A stretch of 64,000 nucleotides of DNA from Palsa-504 sp963790065 (GCA_963790065.1 CAWBNK010000003.1:1-64000), one strand, 5' to 3'; positions 36,553 to 46,455 are shown, counted from the stretch's first letter. The notes: generated by a model from the sequence alone, not told the origin. Program-made: numbers and translations.

Positions 36553-38010
36553 GTGAATAGAGATATGAGTTACGACCCGTCGCACCGCAAGCCGCCTCGT
36601 CAGGAGCGCTGGCCGCAGGCGACCCCGCCCGGCGGCTGGCCGTCCTACCGGGACGGCGATGCTTACCAGGACGCGGAGCAAGCAGACAGCCGGTACGCAG
36701 CGGATCGTCAGGGCGCTTACCCGGCGACCGCCGGTTACCGGCACCAGGTCGGCTACCAGAGCGCTTCCGGCGGACCGGGAGACCGCGGTTACTGGTCGGC
36801 CGTGGCCACGGATACCTTTCCCCCCGCCAGGAACGGCTATGGCTCCGCGGTCAGCTACGACGCGCCCGGCGGGTACGGCGACGCGCGGGACGGCTACGGC
36901 GCGCCCGGCGGGTACGGCGACGCGCGGAATGGCTACGACTGGACCGAGAACGGCCACGGCAGCAACGGCTACGGCAGCAATGACTACGGCAGCGCCGACA
37001 ACGGGAACAGCTACGGCACGGGCGGCTACCCCGGCGGCGGCTACGCGGGGGGTATCAACGGTTACGCCGGAGCCGCAGACGACTTCGCCGGCGGCGTCGC
37101 GAACGGCTACGGCGGCACCAGAAGCGGCTACGCCGGAACCGTCGACGGATACCCAAGTGCCGCGGACGGCTACGCCGACGCAGGAGATAGCTTCGCCGGC
37201 ACCGCAGACCGCTACAGCCGTACCGAGGTCGGCTACGGCCAGGCCACCGACGAGTACGTGAGTGACGCCAGCGATTACGACTGGAGCGAGAACGGCTACG
37301 GCAGCGCCGCGGACGGCTACGGCAGCGCCGCAGACGGCTATGCCGGGGCTCCGGGCGGTTACGCCGGGGACCGGGCTGACTTCGTGAGCTCGGTCGCCTA
37401 CCTGGGCCCGGGTAGTTACATCGAGCCCGGGCTGGCCGACCCCGGGCTGGCCGATCCCATGCTGGCGGCTCCCGACGTCGGCGTCGACCCGTACCGCTGG
37501 CAGGCCGACCAGGACCTCAGGCGGGAAGCGCGGCGGCGCGGACTGGCCGTCGGCGCGGTGACGGGGTTCCTCGCCGCGGCCGTCGCGATCGGCGTCTCTA
37601 CCTTGGCCGCGGGGTTCGTCCGGCCCCAGGCCTCGCCGATGGCCGCCATGGGCAGCGTGTTCATCGACCGGATACCGGCGGGCCTGAGGAACGTCGTGGT
37701 GCAGCATTTCGGCACGACCGGCCGGACCGTGCTGCTGCTCGGCATGTACGCCGCCATCGCCGTCTTCGCGGTGGGGATCGGCGTGCTGGCCCGCCGCGCC
37801 GCCGCGCCCGCCGTGGCCGGCCTCGCGGCGTTCAGCCTGCTCGCCGCCTTCGTGACGATCACCAGGCCAGGAGGCCACGTGAGTGACGTCGCCCCCGCGG
37901 TCATCGGCGGCATCGCCGGTGTCGCGGCGCTGCTGTGGCTGGTGCACGCGTCAACACCGATCGCACCGGCGCAGTACGCGCGCGGCGGCGCCCGCAGGAG
38001 GCCACGATGA
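36553..38010 (+). CDS. Tyr/Gly-rich membrane protein preceding the molybdopterin oxidoreductase
   Basis: A 485-residue protein. Residues about 30-285 are low complexity, with dozens of short NGYG, DGYA and GGYA-type units rich in Tyr, Gly, Ala, Asp and Ser and almost no hydrophobic core. The C-terminal 165 residues hold four membrane segments: LAVGAVTGFLAAAVAIGVS, then VLLLGMYAAIAVFAVGIGVL, AVAGLAAFSLLAAFVTI and VIGGIAGVAALLWLVHA, with QASPMAAMGSVFIDRIPAGL between. This C-terminal part matches the membrane region normally found at the N-terminus of actinobacterial sulfite-oxidase-like enzymes. It overlaps the oxidoreductase gene as ATGA, so it is probably its membrane anchor. Confidence 0.7.
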   Translation: MNRDMSYDPSHRKPPRQERWPQATPPGGWPSYRDGDAYQDAEQADSRYAADRQGAYPATAGYRHQVGYQSASGGPGDRGYWSAVATDTFPPARNGYGSAVSYDAPGGYGDARDGYGAPGGYGDARNGYDWTENGHGSNGYGSNDYGSADNGNSYGTGGYPGGGYAGGINGYAGAADDFAGGVANGYGGTRSGYAGTVDGYPSAADGYADAGDSFAGTADRYSRTEVGYGQATDEYVSDASDYDWSENGYGSAADGYGSAADGYAGAPGGYAGDRADFVSSVAYLGPGSYIEPGLADPGLADPMLAAPDVGVDPYRWQADQDLRREARRRGLAVGAVTGFLAAAVAIGVSTLAAGFVRPQASPMAAMGSVFIDRIPAGLRNVVVQHFGTTGRTVLLLGMYAAIAVFAVGIGVLARRAAAPAVAGLAAFSLLAAFVTITRPGGHVSDVAPAVIGGIAGVAALLWLVHASTPIAPAQYARGGARRRPR

Positions 38011-39108
38011 CGACGACCGTCGACCGGCGTAAGTTCCTCACCGCGGCCGGCGTCACCGCCGTGGGCGCGGCCGCGGCGGGGGTGGGCGGCGAACTCCTGC
38101 TCGGCAAGCACTTCCGTACCACCCCTCCGACGGCGAGTCTCGCCCCCTCGGTCCCCAAGGCCAAGGTCCCCAAGCTCCAGATACAACCGATGACGCCGCT
38201 GCCGGCCGATGAGACGCTGAACATCGCGGGCCTGTCTCCGTTCTATACGCCGGACGCGGATTTCTACCGGGTCGACACGGCCCTGGTCCTGCCGCAGGTC
38301 GCGGCGGACACCTGGCAGCTGCGCATCCACGGCATGGTCGACAACCCGGTGACCGTCACGTTCGACCAGCTCATCCGGCGGCCCATGGTCGAGCACGATG
38401 TCACTCTGACCTGCGTCTCGGAAGCCGTGGGCGGCGGCTACATCGGCAACGCCCGCTGGCAGGGCGTGCTCCTGGCCGACCTGCTTCGCGAGGCAGGAAT
38501 ACAGTCCGGTGCCGACCAGATCGTCATGCGCGACGTCAAGGGGATGACCATCGGCGTGGCCACCGAGCCGGTCATGGATGGCCGGACGTCGCTGCTCGCG
38601 GTGGGCATGAACGGCCAGCTGCTGCCCCAGGAGCACGGATACCCGGTGCGGGTGGTGGTGCCCGGACTGTACGGCTACGTGTCCGCGACCAAATGGGTGG
38701 TGGACATGGAACTCACCACCTTCGGCGCGTTCGACGCCTACTGGGTGAAGCAAGGCTGGTCCCAGCAGGCGCCGATCAAGACGGAATCCCGCATCGACGT
38801 GCCGAAGCGCCGCGGCACCGTGGCCGCCGGCCAGGTGACGATCGCCGGCGTCGCCTGGGCCCAGCATCGCGGCATCGAGGGCGTCGAGGTGTCCGTCGAC
38901 GGCGTTCTGGTACGAAGCGAAACTCCCCGCCCAGGACACCATCGACACCTGGCGCCAGTGGTACTACGTCTGGGACGCCACCCCCGGGCCGCACGTGCTG
39001 CAGGTACGGGCCACCGACCAGAGCGGCTACACCCAGACTGCGGTGAATCACAAGACCGAGCCGAACGGTGCGACCGGGTATCACACCATCCGGGTCACCG
39101 TCACCTAA
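38007..39108 (+). CDS. Molybdopterin-dependent oxidoreductase, sulfite-oxidase-like, Tat-exported (one frameshift)
   Basis: ATG 38007 with CAGGAGG upstream, overlapping the previous stop. The N-terminus VDRRKFLTAAGVTAVGAAAA is a Tat-type signal. The Mo-binding domain runs from about residue 80 to 240, with the ligand Cys136 in LTCVSEAVGGGYIGNARW. Conserved stretches include GYPVRVVVPGLYGYVSATKW. A C-terminal Mo-co dimerisation domain follows; a shift near 38920 joins GVEVSVDGVL to WYEAKLPAQDTIDTWRQWYY and the stop. It lies outside the membrane. The substrate may be sulfite or an oxidised protein; the neighbouring sugar genes do not settle it. Confidence 0.85.
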
Positions 39109-39221
39109 GCCAGCCGATGGCGCGCACCCGCTTTGCGCACCATCGGCTATTCATCGGGCCCGCTGGCCGCCGCCCACCCCCGCTCGGGTGGCGGTCAGCG
39201 GGCACGCAGGGCTCGAAGGGC

Positions 39222-40464
39222 TCAGCGGGCTCGCAGGGCAGAGAGCAGATCGTCGAGCGCGTCCAGGTTGTGCGCGCTCACCACCGCGTCGCAGTACGGC
39301 CACGCGGCGGCCATGCCGCCGACCTCCGGCCGGTAACGCGGGGACTGGGTGCGCGGATTGGCCCACACGATCCGGTGCGCCACCCGGGACAGCCGCGCCA
39401 TCTGGGCTCCGAGCAGCTCAGGCTCGCCGGTTTCCCAGCCGTCGGAGATGATGAGGATCACCGCTCCCCGGGCCATGCCCCGGCTGCCGTAATGGTCGTT
39501 GAACTCCTTGACCGCGGCGCCGATCCTGGTCCCGCCCGACCAGTCGGGAGCCGCCTCGCCCGCCTTGGCCAGCATCGTGTCCGGGGTGGCCGCGGCGAAC
39601 GCCGACGTCAGCCTGGTCAGCCTGGTCGCGAAGCTGAACACCTCGGGCCGGTTCGACCCGCCGCGCAGCTGGCCGCCGTTGATGGCGTAGAGAAGGAGCA
39701 GCAGCGCGCGGGCGTACGGCTCCATGGAGCCCGAGATGTCGCACAGCACCACCAGGCGGCGCGGCCGGACCCGGCGCGCCCGGCGGGCGAGCCGGATGGC
39801 CTCGCCGCCGCTGCGTCGCGCCAGCCGCAGCGTCCGGCGCAGATCCGGCCGCTTGCCGTCGCGGGCCGCCCGGTACCTGCGGGTGCGGCGGGGCGGGACG
39901 GCCAGGGTCATCTCGCGCATGAGCGTGACCAGCTGCCGCAGTTCGCCCGCGGACAGCTCGGTGAAGTCACGGCCGCGCAGCCGCTCGGCGGCCGAGGCGA
40001 CGTGGCGGACGGCCGGCGCCTCGGCCAGCGGCTCGTCGCGCGTCGTCGGCGGCTGAGCCGCTCGCCGAGACCTGCATCCCCGCCGACCAGCCGTCAGGAT
40101 CGCCCTGGGACTGGGCGTTGGGCTGGGGACCGCCGTCCTGTTCGGCCCGCGGAAACGCGGGCTGGACGGGCGGCATCAGATCCCGGACCGGCGAGGGGGT
40201 ACCGAACAGCGCGGCGAACACCCGGTCGAACGTGCTCATCTGGCCCGGGTCAGACACCATGGTGGCCAGGGCACAGGCGCGGAGCTCGGCCACGGAAGTG
40301 GCGCCCATGACCGTCACGGCCCGGGCCAGCCGCTCGCAGCGGTCGGGGCCGACCGGCAGCCCCGCGGTGTGCAGGGCGATCCCGAGGCCCGCCGCCATCG
40401 AGGCCACATCAGGCTGGGCCCCATCCGACGAGGCCAGATGGGGAGGGGAGTGCAGCTCAGTCAA
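39222..40464 (-). CDS. coxE: CoxE-type VWA-domain protein (one frameshift)
   Basis: About 410 residues in two frames. The N-terminal part has ALHTAGLPVGPDRCERLARA, VFAALFGTPSPVRDLMPP and a polar linker. After a shift near 40055 it reads AVRHVASAAERLRGRDFTEL, MREMTLAVPPRRTRR and the VWA domain with the MIDAS motif VVLCDISGSMEPYA, GGTRIGAAVKEF and IISDGWETG. CoxE works with the MoxR-type ATPase CoxD in maturing the CO dehydrogenase Mo-Cu site. It overlaps coxD by 8 nt and is the last gene of coxMSLDE in this window. Confidence 0.85.
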
Positions 40465-41365
40465 GGGTGCCGATCACCGCCGCCAGGCCGGCCCGGCGCA
40501 CCGTTTCCTCGTCTTCCGGGTACTTCAGCACCGTGCTCAGGGTCTGGTCGGCCACCGGGACGGCCAGTTCCTCGGCGCCGAAGACGCTCAGCGCGAAGGC
40601 CCAGCTGATCGCCTCCGAGATGCCGGGCGGCTTGGTGAGATCGAGGCCGCGCAGCCGGTTGACCGCGGTCGCGATCTGTCCGGCCAGCCGCTCCCCCGAC
40701 CCGGGTACCCGGCGCCTGACGATCTCCGCGACGCGGGCGGAGTCCGGGTAGGCGATCCAGTGGTACAGGCACCGGCGCTTGAGCGCGTCGTGCAGGTCCC
40801 TGGTCCGGTTCGAGGTCAGCACGGTGACCGGGGGCAGCTTGGCCTGCTGGGTGCCGAGTTCGGGGATCGTGACCGCCGCCTCGGCCAGCAGCTCGAAGAG
40901 GAAGGCCTCGAACTCGTCGTCGGCCCGGTCTACCTCGTCGATGAGCAGGACGGCGGGACGGGGACCTGGATGCAGCAGGGCCGTGAGCAGCGGCCGCGGC
41001 AGCAGGTACTCCTCGGTGAACAGGTCCTTGTCCCGGATGTGCTCACCAGCCGCCTCGGCGAGCCTGATGGCCAGCAGCTGACGCGGATAGTTCCACTCGT
41101 ACAGCGCCTCGGAGGACGTGATGCCCTCGTAGCACTGCAGCCGGACCAGCGGGGTGTCAATCGCCGCGGCCAGGGACTTGGCGGCCTCGGTCTTGCCGAC
41201 GCCTGGCTCGCCCTCGAGCAGGATCGGCTGCCCCATCCGGACGGCCAGGAAAAGCGCCGCCCCGAGCTGGTCGCCCGCCAGGTAGCCGACCGACTCCAGG
41301 GCGGCGGACAACGCGCCGACCTGTGGGAACCGGTCATCGAGGTCGTGTGTCAAGGTGCTGCTCAC
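40457..41365 (-). CDS. coxD: MoxR-type AAA+ ATPase (CoxD-like)
   Basis: About 302 residues; GTG 41365 is chosen because AGGA lies 6 nt before it, while TTG 41380 has no site. Walker A is GEPGVGKTEAAKSL, Walker B is AVLLIDEVDRADDEFEAF, and sensor 1 is VTVLTSNRTRDLHDALKRRC. In CO-oxidising bacteria CoxD is a chaperone ATPase that helps insert sulfur and copper into the CoxL active site. It lies about 100 bp downstream of coxL and overlaps coxE. Confidence 0.88.
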   Translation of the reverse strand: MSSTLTHDLDDRFPQVGALSAALESVGYLAGDQLGAALFLAVRMGQPILLEGEPGVGKTEAAKSLAAAIDTPLVRLQCYEGITSSEALYEWNYPRQLLAIRLAEAAGEHIRDKDLFTEEYLLPRPLLTALLHPGPRPAVLLIDEVDRADDEFEAFLFELLAEAAVTIPELGTQQAKLPPVTVLTSNRTRDLHDALKRRCLYHWIAYPDSARVAEIVRRRVPGSGERLAGQIATAVNRLRGLDLTKPPGISEAISWAFALSVFGAEELAVPVADQTLSTVLKYPEDEETVRRAGLAAVIGTLD

Positions 41366-41464
41366 AAAGTGTCCTGTCAAAGGTCGGCGCTATCCAGACG
41401 GTCGGTTCTGAATAACGCTCAGGGTGCGAGTTTATCTTTCCGTACCAACCAGGCCGACCGGATC

Positions 41465-43852
41465 TCAGGTGATGGCCAGGTCCGTGCGGAACGGGCGGCC
41501 CTGGATGGCCCGCCAGACCTGGGCGGGGGTGAGCGGCATGTCCGCGTGCCGCACGCCGTACGGCCGCAGGGCGTCGATCACCGCGTTGACCACCGCCGGC
41601 GGCGAGCCGACGGTGGCGGACTCCCCCACCCCCTTGGCCCCGAGGGGGTGATGCGGCGACGGGGTGACCGTCTCGCCGAGCTCGAAGGACGGGCACTCGA
41701 GCGAGCTGGGCAGCAGGTAGTCCATGAACGAGCCGCCCAGGCAGTTGCCGTCGGCGTCGAAGGCGATCGACTCCATCAGCGCCATGCCGATCCCGTCCGC
41801 GAGCCCGCCGTGCACCTGGCCCTCGACGATCATCGGGTTGATCCGCACCCCGCAGTCGTCCACCGCGATGAACCGCCGGACCGAGACCGTGCCGGTGCCC
41901 GGATCCACGTCGACCACGCAGATGTACGCACCGAACGGGTAGGTGAGGTTGGGCGGGTTGTAGACGCAGGTCGCGTCCAGCTGCCCCTCGACGCCTTCCG
42001 GCAGCTCCAGGTGCAGAGTGCGCGGCCATCGCGATCTCCGCCATCGTGCAGCCCTGGTCCGGGTCACCCCGGACGAACCAGCGGCCGCGTTCCCACTCCA
42101 GGTCGGCCGGGTCGACCTCGAGCATGGCCGAGGCGACGATGCGGGCCCGCTCGCGGACCTTCCTGGCGACGACCGCGGTGGCCGCGCCGGACACCGGCGT
42201 GGAACGGGATCCGTAGGTACCCAAGCCGAACGGCGTCTGGTCCGTGTCCCCGTGCACGACTTCCACGTCATCGGGGGAAACGCCGAGCTCCTCCGCGACG
42301 ATCTGGGCGAAGGTGGTCTCGTGCCCCTGGCCCTGGGTCTGCACCGAGATCCGGAGCACCGCGGTCCCCGTCGGGTGGATGCGGAGTTCCACCCCGTCCG
42401 CCATGCCGAACCCCAGGATGTCCATGTGCTTGCGGGGACCCGCGCCCACGGCCTCGGTGAAAAAGCTCACGCCGATGCCCATCAGGTGACCGCGGGATCG
42501 TTCGGCCTCCTGCTCTTTTCTCAGCTCTTCATAGCCGGCCATGTCCATGGCCAGGCGCAGCGTGCGCGGGTAGTCACCGGAGTCGTACACCCAGCCGGTC
42601 TGGCAGGTGTAGGGGAACTGCTCGGGCCGCAGCAGGTTGCGCATCCGCAGCTCGGCCGGGTCCAGGCCCAGCTCGAAGGCCAGCAGGTCGACCATCCGCT
42701 CCACCAGGTAGACCGCCTCGGTGATGCGGAACGAGCAGGAGTACGCGACCCCGCCCGGCGCCTTGTTCGTGTACACGCCGGTCACCCGGCAGTGCGCGGC
42801 CTCCAGGTCATAGGAGCCGGTGAACACCCCGAAGAACCCGGCCGGGTACTTGCTGGGCTGGGCGACGCCGTTGAACGCGCCGTGGTCGGCGAGCACCGTC
42901 ACCCGCACCGCCCGTATCTTGCCGTCCCGGCTGGCCGCCAGCTCGCCGTGCATGTGGAAGTCCCGGGCGAAACACGTGGACATCAGGTTCTCCGACCGGT
43001 CCTCCATCCACTTCACCGGCCGGCCGGTCAGCATCGAGCTGGCGATCGCGCACAGGTAGCCGGGATAAATGGGCACCTTATTGCCGAACCCGCCGCCGAT
43101 ATCCGGCGAGATCACCCGGATCTTGTGCTCGGGCAGGCCCGTCACCATGGCGTACAGGGTCCGGTGCGCGTGCGGGGCCTGACTGGTGGCCCAGATCGTC
43201 AGCTTGCCGCTCACCCGGTGGAAGTCCGCGACGATCCCGCAGGTCTCGAGCGGCGCCGGGTGTACCCGCGGGTACAGCATGTCCTGGCTGACCGTCACCT
43301 CGGCGTCACGGAACACCCGCTCGGTGCGGGCGGCGTCGCCGGCCTCCCAGTCGAAGATGTGGTTATCGGCGCGCCCGGTCCGCGGGTCAGGTCGTCGCGG
43401 ATGACCGGCGCCCCGGCGTCCAGCGCCCGGCGCGCGTCGACCACCGCAGGCAGCGGCTCATACTCCACGTCGATCAGCTCGAGGGCGTCCCGGGCGGAAT
43501 AGCGGTCCTCGGCGACCACGAACGCCACCTCCTGGCCCTGGAACCGGACCTTGTCGGTGGCCAGCACGGCCTGCGTGTCGCCGGACAGGGTCGGCATCCA
43601 GGCCAGGTTCATCCCGGCCAGGGTCTCGCCGGTGATGACGGCCTTCACCTTGGGGTGGCCTTCGGCCGCGACGGTGTCGACGGACACGATGCGGGCGTGC
43701 GGGTGCGGGCTGCGCAGCACCGCCCCGTAGAGCATGCCGGGCAGCTGCACGTCGTCCACGTAGGTGCCCTGACCGCGGATGAACCGCTGGTCCTCCTTGC
43801 GCAGCATCCGCCCGAAACCGCTAGGTGCCGGGGATCCGCCGTGCCCGCTCAT
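41465..43852 (-). CDS. coxL: Form I aerobic CO dehydrogenase large subunit (two frameshifts)
   Basis: About 795 residues across three frames. The first (from ATG 43852, overlapping coxS as ATGA) has RMLRKEDQRFIRGQGTYVDD and GMLYGAVLRSPHPHARI. After a shift near 43375 the body follows: HPAPLETCGIVADFHR, SPDIGGGFGNKVPIYPGY, and the active-site loop AYSCSFRITEA near 42735. This matches the form I signature AYxCSFR, where Cys carries the Cu-S-Mo bridge. QGQGHETTFAQIVAEELG follows. After a shift near 42015 the end reads VDDCGVRINPMIVEGQVHGG and HPLGAKGVGESATVG. It oxidises CO to CO2 in the cytoplasm with CoxM and CoxS. Confidence 0.92.
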
Positions 43853-44349
43853 CCGGCCGCCTCCGCCTCGCCCCGGTCGTCCCGCCGGGGGTGCTTCGCG
43901 GCCCAGCGGACCGACCTGACGATGTTCTCGTAGCCGGTGCACCGGCAGATCTGGCCAGAGATCACCTCGCGGATCTCGGCTTCGGCCGGATCGGGATGGT
44001 GGTCAAGCAGCCAGCGCGCGGTCATCAACATGCCGGACGTGCAGAAACCGCACTGCAGGCCGTGGCACTCGATGAACCCCTCCTGCACCGGGTCAAGCTT
44101 GCCGTCCTGCTCCAGGCCCTCGACCGTCCGGACCGAACGGCCGTCGGCCATGGCCGCGAGTACCGTGCACGACTTGACCGGCCGGGCGTCCAGCCACACC
44201 ACGCAGCTGCCGCAGTTCGACGTGTCGCAGCCCCAGTGGCTGCCGGTCAGGCCGAGTTCGTCGCGCAGGAAGTGGATGAGCAGCAGCCGCGGCTCCACCT
44301 CGCGCGCATACTCGGTGCCGTTCACGGTCACCGCGACCCGCATCGTCAT
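43849..44349 (-). CDS. coxS: CO dehydrogenase small [2Fe-2S] subunit
   Basis: A 166-residue intact protein. The N-terminal ferredoxin-type cluster is bound by Cys41, Cys46, Cys49 and Cys61 (WGCDTSNCGSC, then KSCTV). The C-terminal helical-bundle cluster uses GLQCGFCTSGM and ICRCTGYENIV. Length and motifs match CoxS and related molybdenum hydroxylase small subunits. It passes electrons from the CoxL Mo-Cu site to the CoxM FAD. It overlaps both coxM and coxL by 4 nt, so the three subunits are co-translated. Confidence 0.93.
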   Translation of the reverse strand: MTMRVAVTVNGTEYAREVEPRLLLIHFLRDELGLTGSHWGCDTSNCGSCVVWLDARPVKSCTVLAAMADGRSVRTVEGLEQDGKLDPVQEGFIECHGLQCGFCTSGMLMTARWLLDHHPDPAEAEIREVISGQICRCTGYENIVRSVRWAAKHPRRDDRGEAEAAG

Positions 44350-45236
44350 GCTTCCAGGGTCACACGGGCGGTGGCCCGGCGCAGCGCGCGGGCGGTGAGC
44401 TCGGCGACCAGGTGCCGCTTGTAGTCCTCGGGTCCGCGCTGGTCGGCGACCGGGTGGCAGTGCTCGGCGGCGATCGCCCCGGCCGCGGCGAAGCTCTCCT
44501 CGTCGGCCGCGCGGCCGAGGAGGAACTCCTCGGCCTCGGCGGCGACGAAATGCTCGGCGCCGACGGCGGTCAGGCCGAGGCCGGCCGACACGACCACCGG
44601 CCGTCCCGGCTCCCCGCCCAGGCGGAGCACCGCTCCGACGGCGGCCACCGACCAGTCGCCGGTCCGCCGCGCCACCTTCTCGTACGCGCTGCCCGTGCCG
44701 GGCTGCACCGGCACCCGGACCTCGGCCAGCAGCTCGCCGAGTCCGATGACGGTCTCGTACGGGCCCAGGTGGAACTCCCTGACCGGGACCATCCGGTCGC
44801 CGTCCTGGCCGCGGATGACCGCGGTCGCCCGCGCCGCGGCGAACACCGCGGACAGGTCCTCGGACGGATCAGCCTGGCACAGCGACCCGCCGACCGTTCC
44901 CCACAGCCGGACGATCGGGTCCGCGACGACGCGCTCGGCGTCGTGGAAGATCGGGAAAAGCTCACCCGCGACGGCCGAATCGAGCAGGTCCGCGTGCCTG
45001 GCCAGGGCGCCGATGCGCAGCTGGCCGCCGGCCAGCCTGATGAAGGCGAGCTCGGTCAGCTCGTTGATGTCGACGAGCACTTCGGGCTGGGCCAGCCGCA
45101 GCTTCATCATCGGGATGATGCTGTGGCCGCCCGCCACGACACGGGTGTCGGGCCTGCTCAGCAGCGACAGCGCATGCTCGACGCTGGTCGCCCGCTCGTA
45201 TTCGACCTGCGAGGGGACCTGCATGTATTGCATCAT
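44346..45236 (-). CDS. coxM: CO dehydrogenase medium FAD subunit
   Basis: About 296 residues. The start is unclear: ATG at 45236, 45233 or 45224, or TTG 45260; no clear ribosome-binding site decides. FAD-binding motifs typical of CoxM are AGGHSIIPMMKLRL and TVGGSLCQADPSEDL. The C-terminal CO_deh_flav domain includes GTGSAYEKVARRTGDWS. It receives electrons from CoxS and passes them to the respiratory chain. It is the first gene of the cox operon, which follows the order M-S-L-D-E. A 35-60 bp gap separates it from the deaminase gene. Confidence 0.92.
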   Translation of the reverse strand: MMQYMQVPSQVEYERATSVEHALSLLSRPDTRVVAGGHSIIPMMKLRLAQPEVLVDINELTELAFIRLAGGQLRIGALARHADLLDSAVAGELFPIFHDAERVVADPIVRLWGTVGGSLCQADPSEDLSAVFAAARATAVIRGQDGDRMVPVREFHLGPYETVIGLGELLAEVRVPVQPGTGSAYEKVARRTGDWSVAAVGAVLRLGGEPGRPVVVSAGLGLTAVGAEHFVAAEAEEFLLGRAADEESFAAAGAIAAEHCHPVADQRGPEDYKRHLVAELTARALRRATARVTLEA

Positions 45237-45293
45237 TCGGCCTGGGTGGGCATTGCGCAACCGCAGCTTTAAGTCTTCGCTAATCCGCCCAGG

Positions 45294-45761
45294 TCAGCGG
45301 CCGCCGATGTCCTCGCTCCAGACTTCGGGGTAGCGCTGCTGGAACTCCCGCATGGCGGCCACGCAGTCTTCGTCCTCGAGCAGCACGATCTCCACGCCGT
45401 GGCCGGCCAGGAAGCCGAGGTCGCCTTCGAATGTCTGCGCCTCGCCCACCACCACCCGGGGGATCTGGAACAGCAGGATCGCCCCGGTGCACATCTGGCA
45501 CGGAGACAGCGTGGTGTACAGGGTCGTGTCGTGGTAGGTGGGCCGCCGGCCGGCGTTGCGCAGGCAGGCGATCTCGCCGTGCGCCACCGGGTCGCCGCGC
45601 TGCACCCGCTCGTTGTGCCCGGCCGCGACGACCTGGGCTAGCCTGCCCGCGGCGAGCACCGCCCCGACCGGCACGCCGCCCTCTTCCAGGCTGACCCGCG
45701 CCTGGCCGAGGGCCAGCGCCATCATCTCGCGATCGGTCTGATCGGCTTGCCCGTATCCCAT
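45294..45761 (-). CDS. Cytosine/nucleoside deaminase (FCY1-like)
   Basis: A 155-residue zinc deaminase. The catalytic motif is AHGEIACLRNAG (His and proton-shuttling Glu), with the zinc cysteines in LSPCQMCTGAIL. The sequence VSLEEGGVPVGAVLA near the start and the C-terminal WSEDIGG closely follow yeast-type cytosine deaminases rather than bacterial CodA or tRNA adenosine deaminase TadA. It would convert cytosine or a related base to uracil in the cytoplasm. It is directly upstream of coxM on the same strand, so it may share the cox transcript. Confidence 0.82.
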   Translation of the reverse strand: MGYGQADQTDREMMALALGQARVSLEEGGVPVGAVLAAGRLAQVVAAGHNERVQRGDPVAHGEIACLRNAGRRPTYHDTTLYTTLSPCQMCTGAILLFQIPRVVVGEAQTFEGDLGFLAGHGVEIVLLEDEDCVAAMREFQQRYPEVWSEDIGGR

Positions 45762-45803
45762 GCCGGCTTACGTTACCTGGTGAGCCGGCAGACGACGCCG
45801 ACA

Positions 45804-45837
45804 CCGGTACCCGCGGGTACCGGCGGCTCCCGCCGGT
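45804..45837 (-). terminator. Overlapping palindrome/hairpin, probable terminator
   Basis: A perfect palindrome CCGGTACC-CGCG-GGTACCGG (45804-45823) overlaps a second hairpin ACCGGCGG-CTC-CCGCCGGT (45819-45837). Only one can form at a time. It lies 13 bp past the stop of the minus-strand gene 45850-46362 and before the deaminase gene. Confidence 0.5.
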
Positions 45838-45849
45838 GGCGCTCCGATT

Positions 45850-46362
45850 TCACCGGCCCGGCCACTCGTAGCACAACTCCTCGCCCACCCGCAGCCGCGC
45901 CCAGCGGGACGCTTCCACCTGCAGCGCCCGCGCGGCGGCGGCGATCACGGCCGGGTCCACGTCCGTCTCGGGCAGCACAGAAAGCTTGGCGTCCGCCAGC
46001 CGCCTGATCTCCTCCGGCGTCATCGTCTCCAGCGCCGCGGCGCTGGAGACCAGGTCGGCGAGCAGTTCGGCGCGCAGGCCCGGGCGCCGGAAGCCGCGTC
46101 GCAGCTGAGCCGAATGTTCGGCCGCGTGCGGCGGGCGGCGGCCGCTGACGTGCCGCATGCTGTCGAAGACGATACCCGCCGCGATGCCACCCCAGATGCC
46201 GTCCCTGATCCGCAACTCCCGCTCCACCACGAGATGCATGATGTCGTGCGGCAGCCGAGGCCCGGCCATCCCGCCGTACAGCTGATACACGACCCCGTCG
46301 TCCCGCTCCACCAGCGCGTAGGCACGCTGGTGGTCGGGCAGCCGGGGAAAGGTCACCCGCAT
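45850..46362 (-). CDS. Conserved actinobacterial protein of unknown function
   Basis: About 170 residues if ATG 46362 (MRVTFPRLPDHQRAYALVE) is used; ATG 46383 adds seven residues. The protein looks globular and soluble, with LPHDIMHLVVERELRIRDG, then IWGGIAAGIVFDSM, then the helical region ETMTPEEIRRLADAKLS. The pair of histidines in HDIMH near a Glu recalls a metal site, but no enzyme family is recognised. It is probably monocistronic, divergent from ybaK. Confidence 0.6.
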   Translation of the reverse strand: MRVTFPRLPDHQRAYALVERDDGVVYQLYGGMAGPRLPHDIMHLVVERELRIRDGIWGGIAAGIVFDSMRHVSGRRPPHAAEHSAQLRRGFRRPGLRAELLADLVSSAAALETMTPEEIRRLADAKLSVLPETDVDPAVIAAAARALQVEASRWARLRVGEELCYEWPGR

Positions 46363-46455
46363 ATCCCAACTATGCGGACGCACCAGACGGCGCGGCTAAT
46401 GGTTTTCCCAGGACGGTGATTCGCTCGATGGCGCCATGCCGTAAGGTGACCGACC

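Noticed and set aside
36700..37400. Possible CRISPR-like or tandem DNA repeat
   Set aside because: The repetition is at the protein level (GYx units) in one open frame, with no regular spacer structure.
39223..40310. Continuation of the oxidoreductase frame through 39109-40310
   Set aside because: Beyond the frame break near 38920 this reading runs antisense to coxE; the true end is the TAA at 39106-39108 in another frame.
42018..43502. A 494-codon plus-strand frame opposite coxL
   Set aside because: Antisense shadow of coxL with His/Arg/Val-rich composition.
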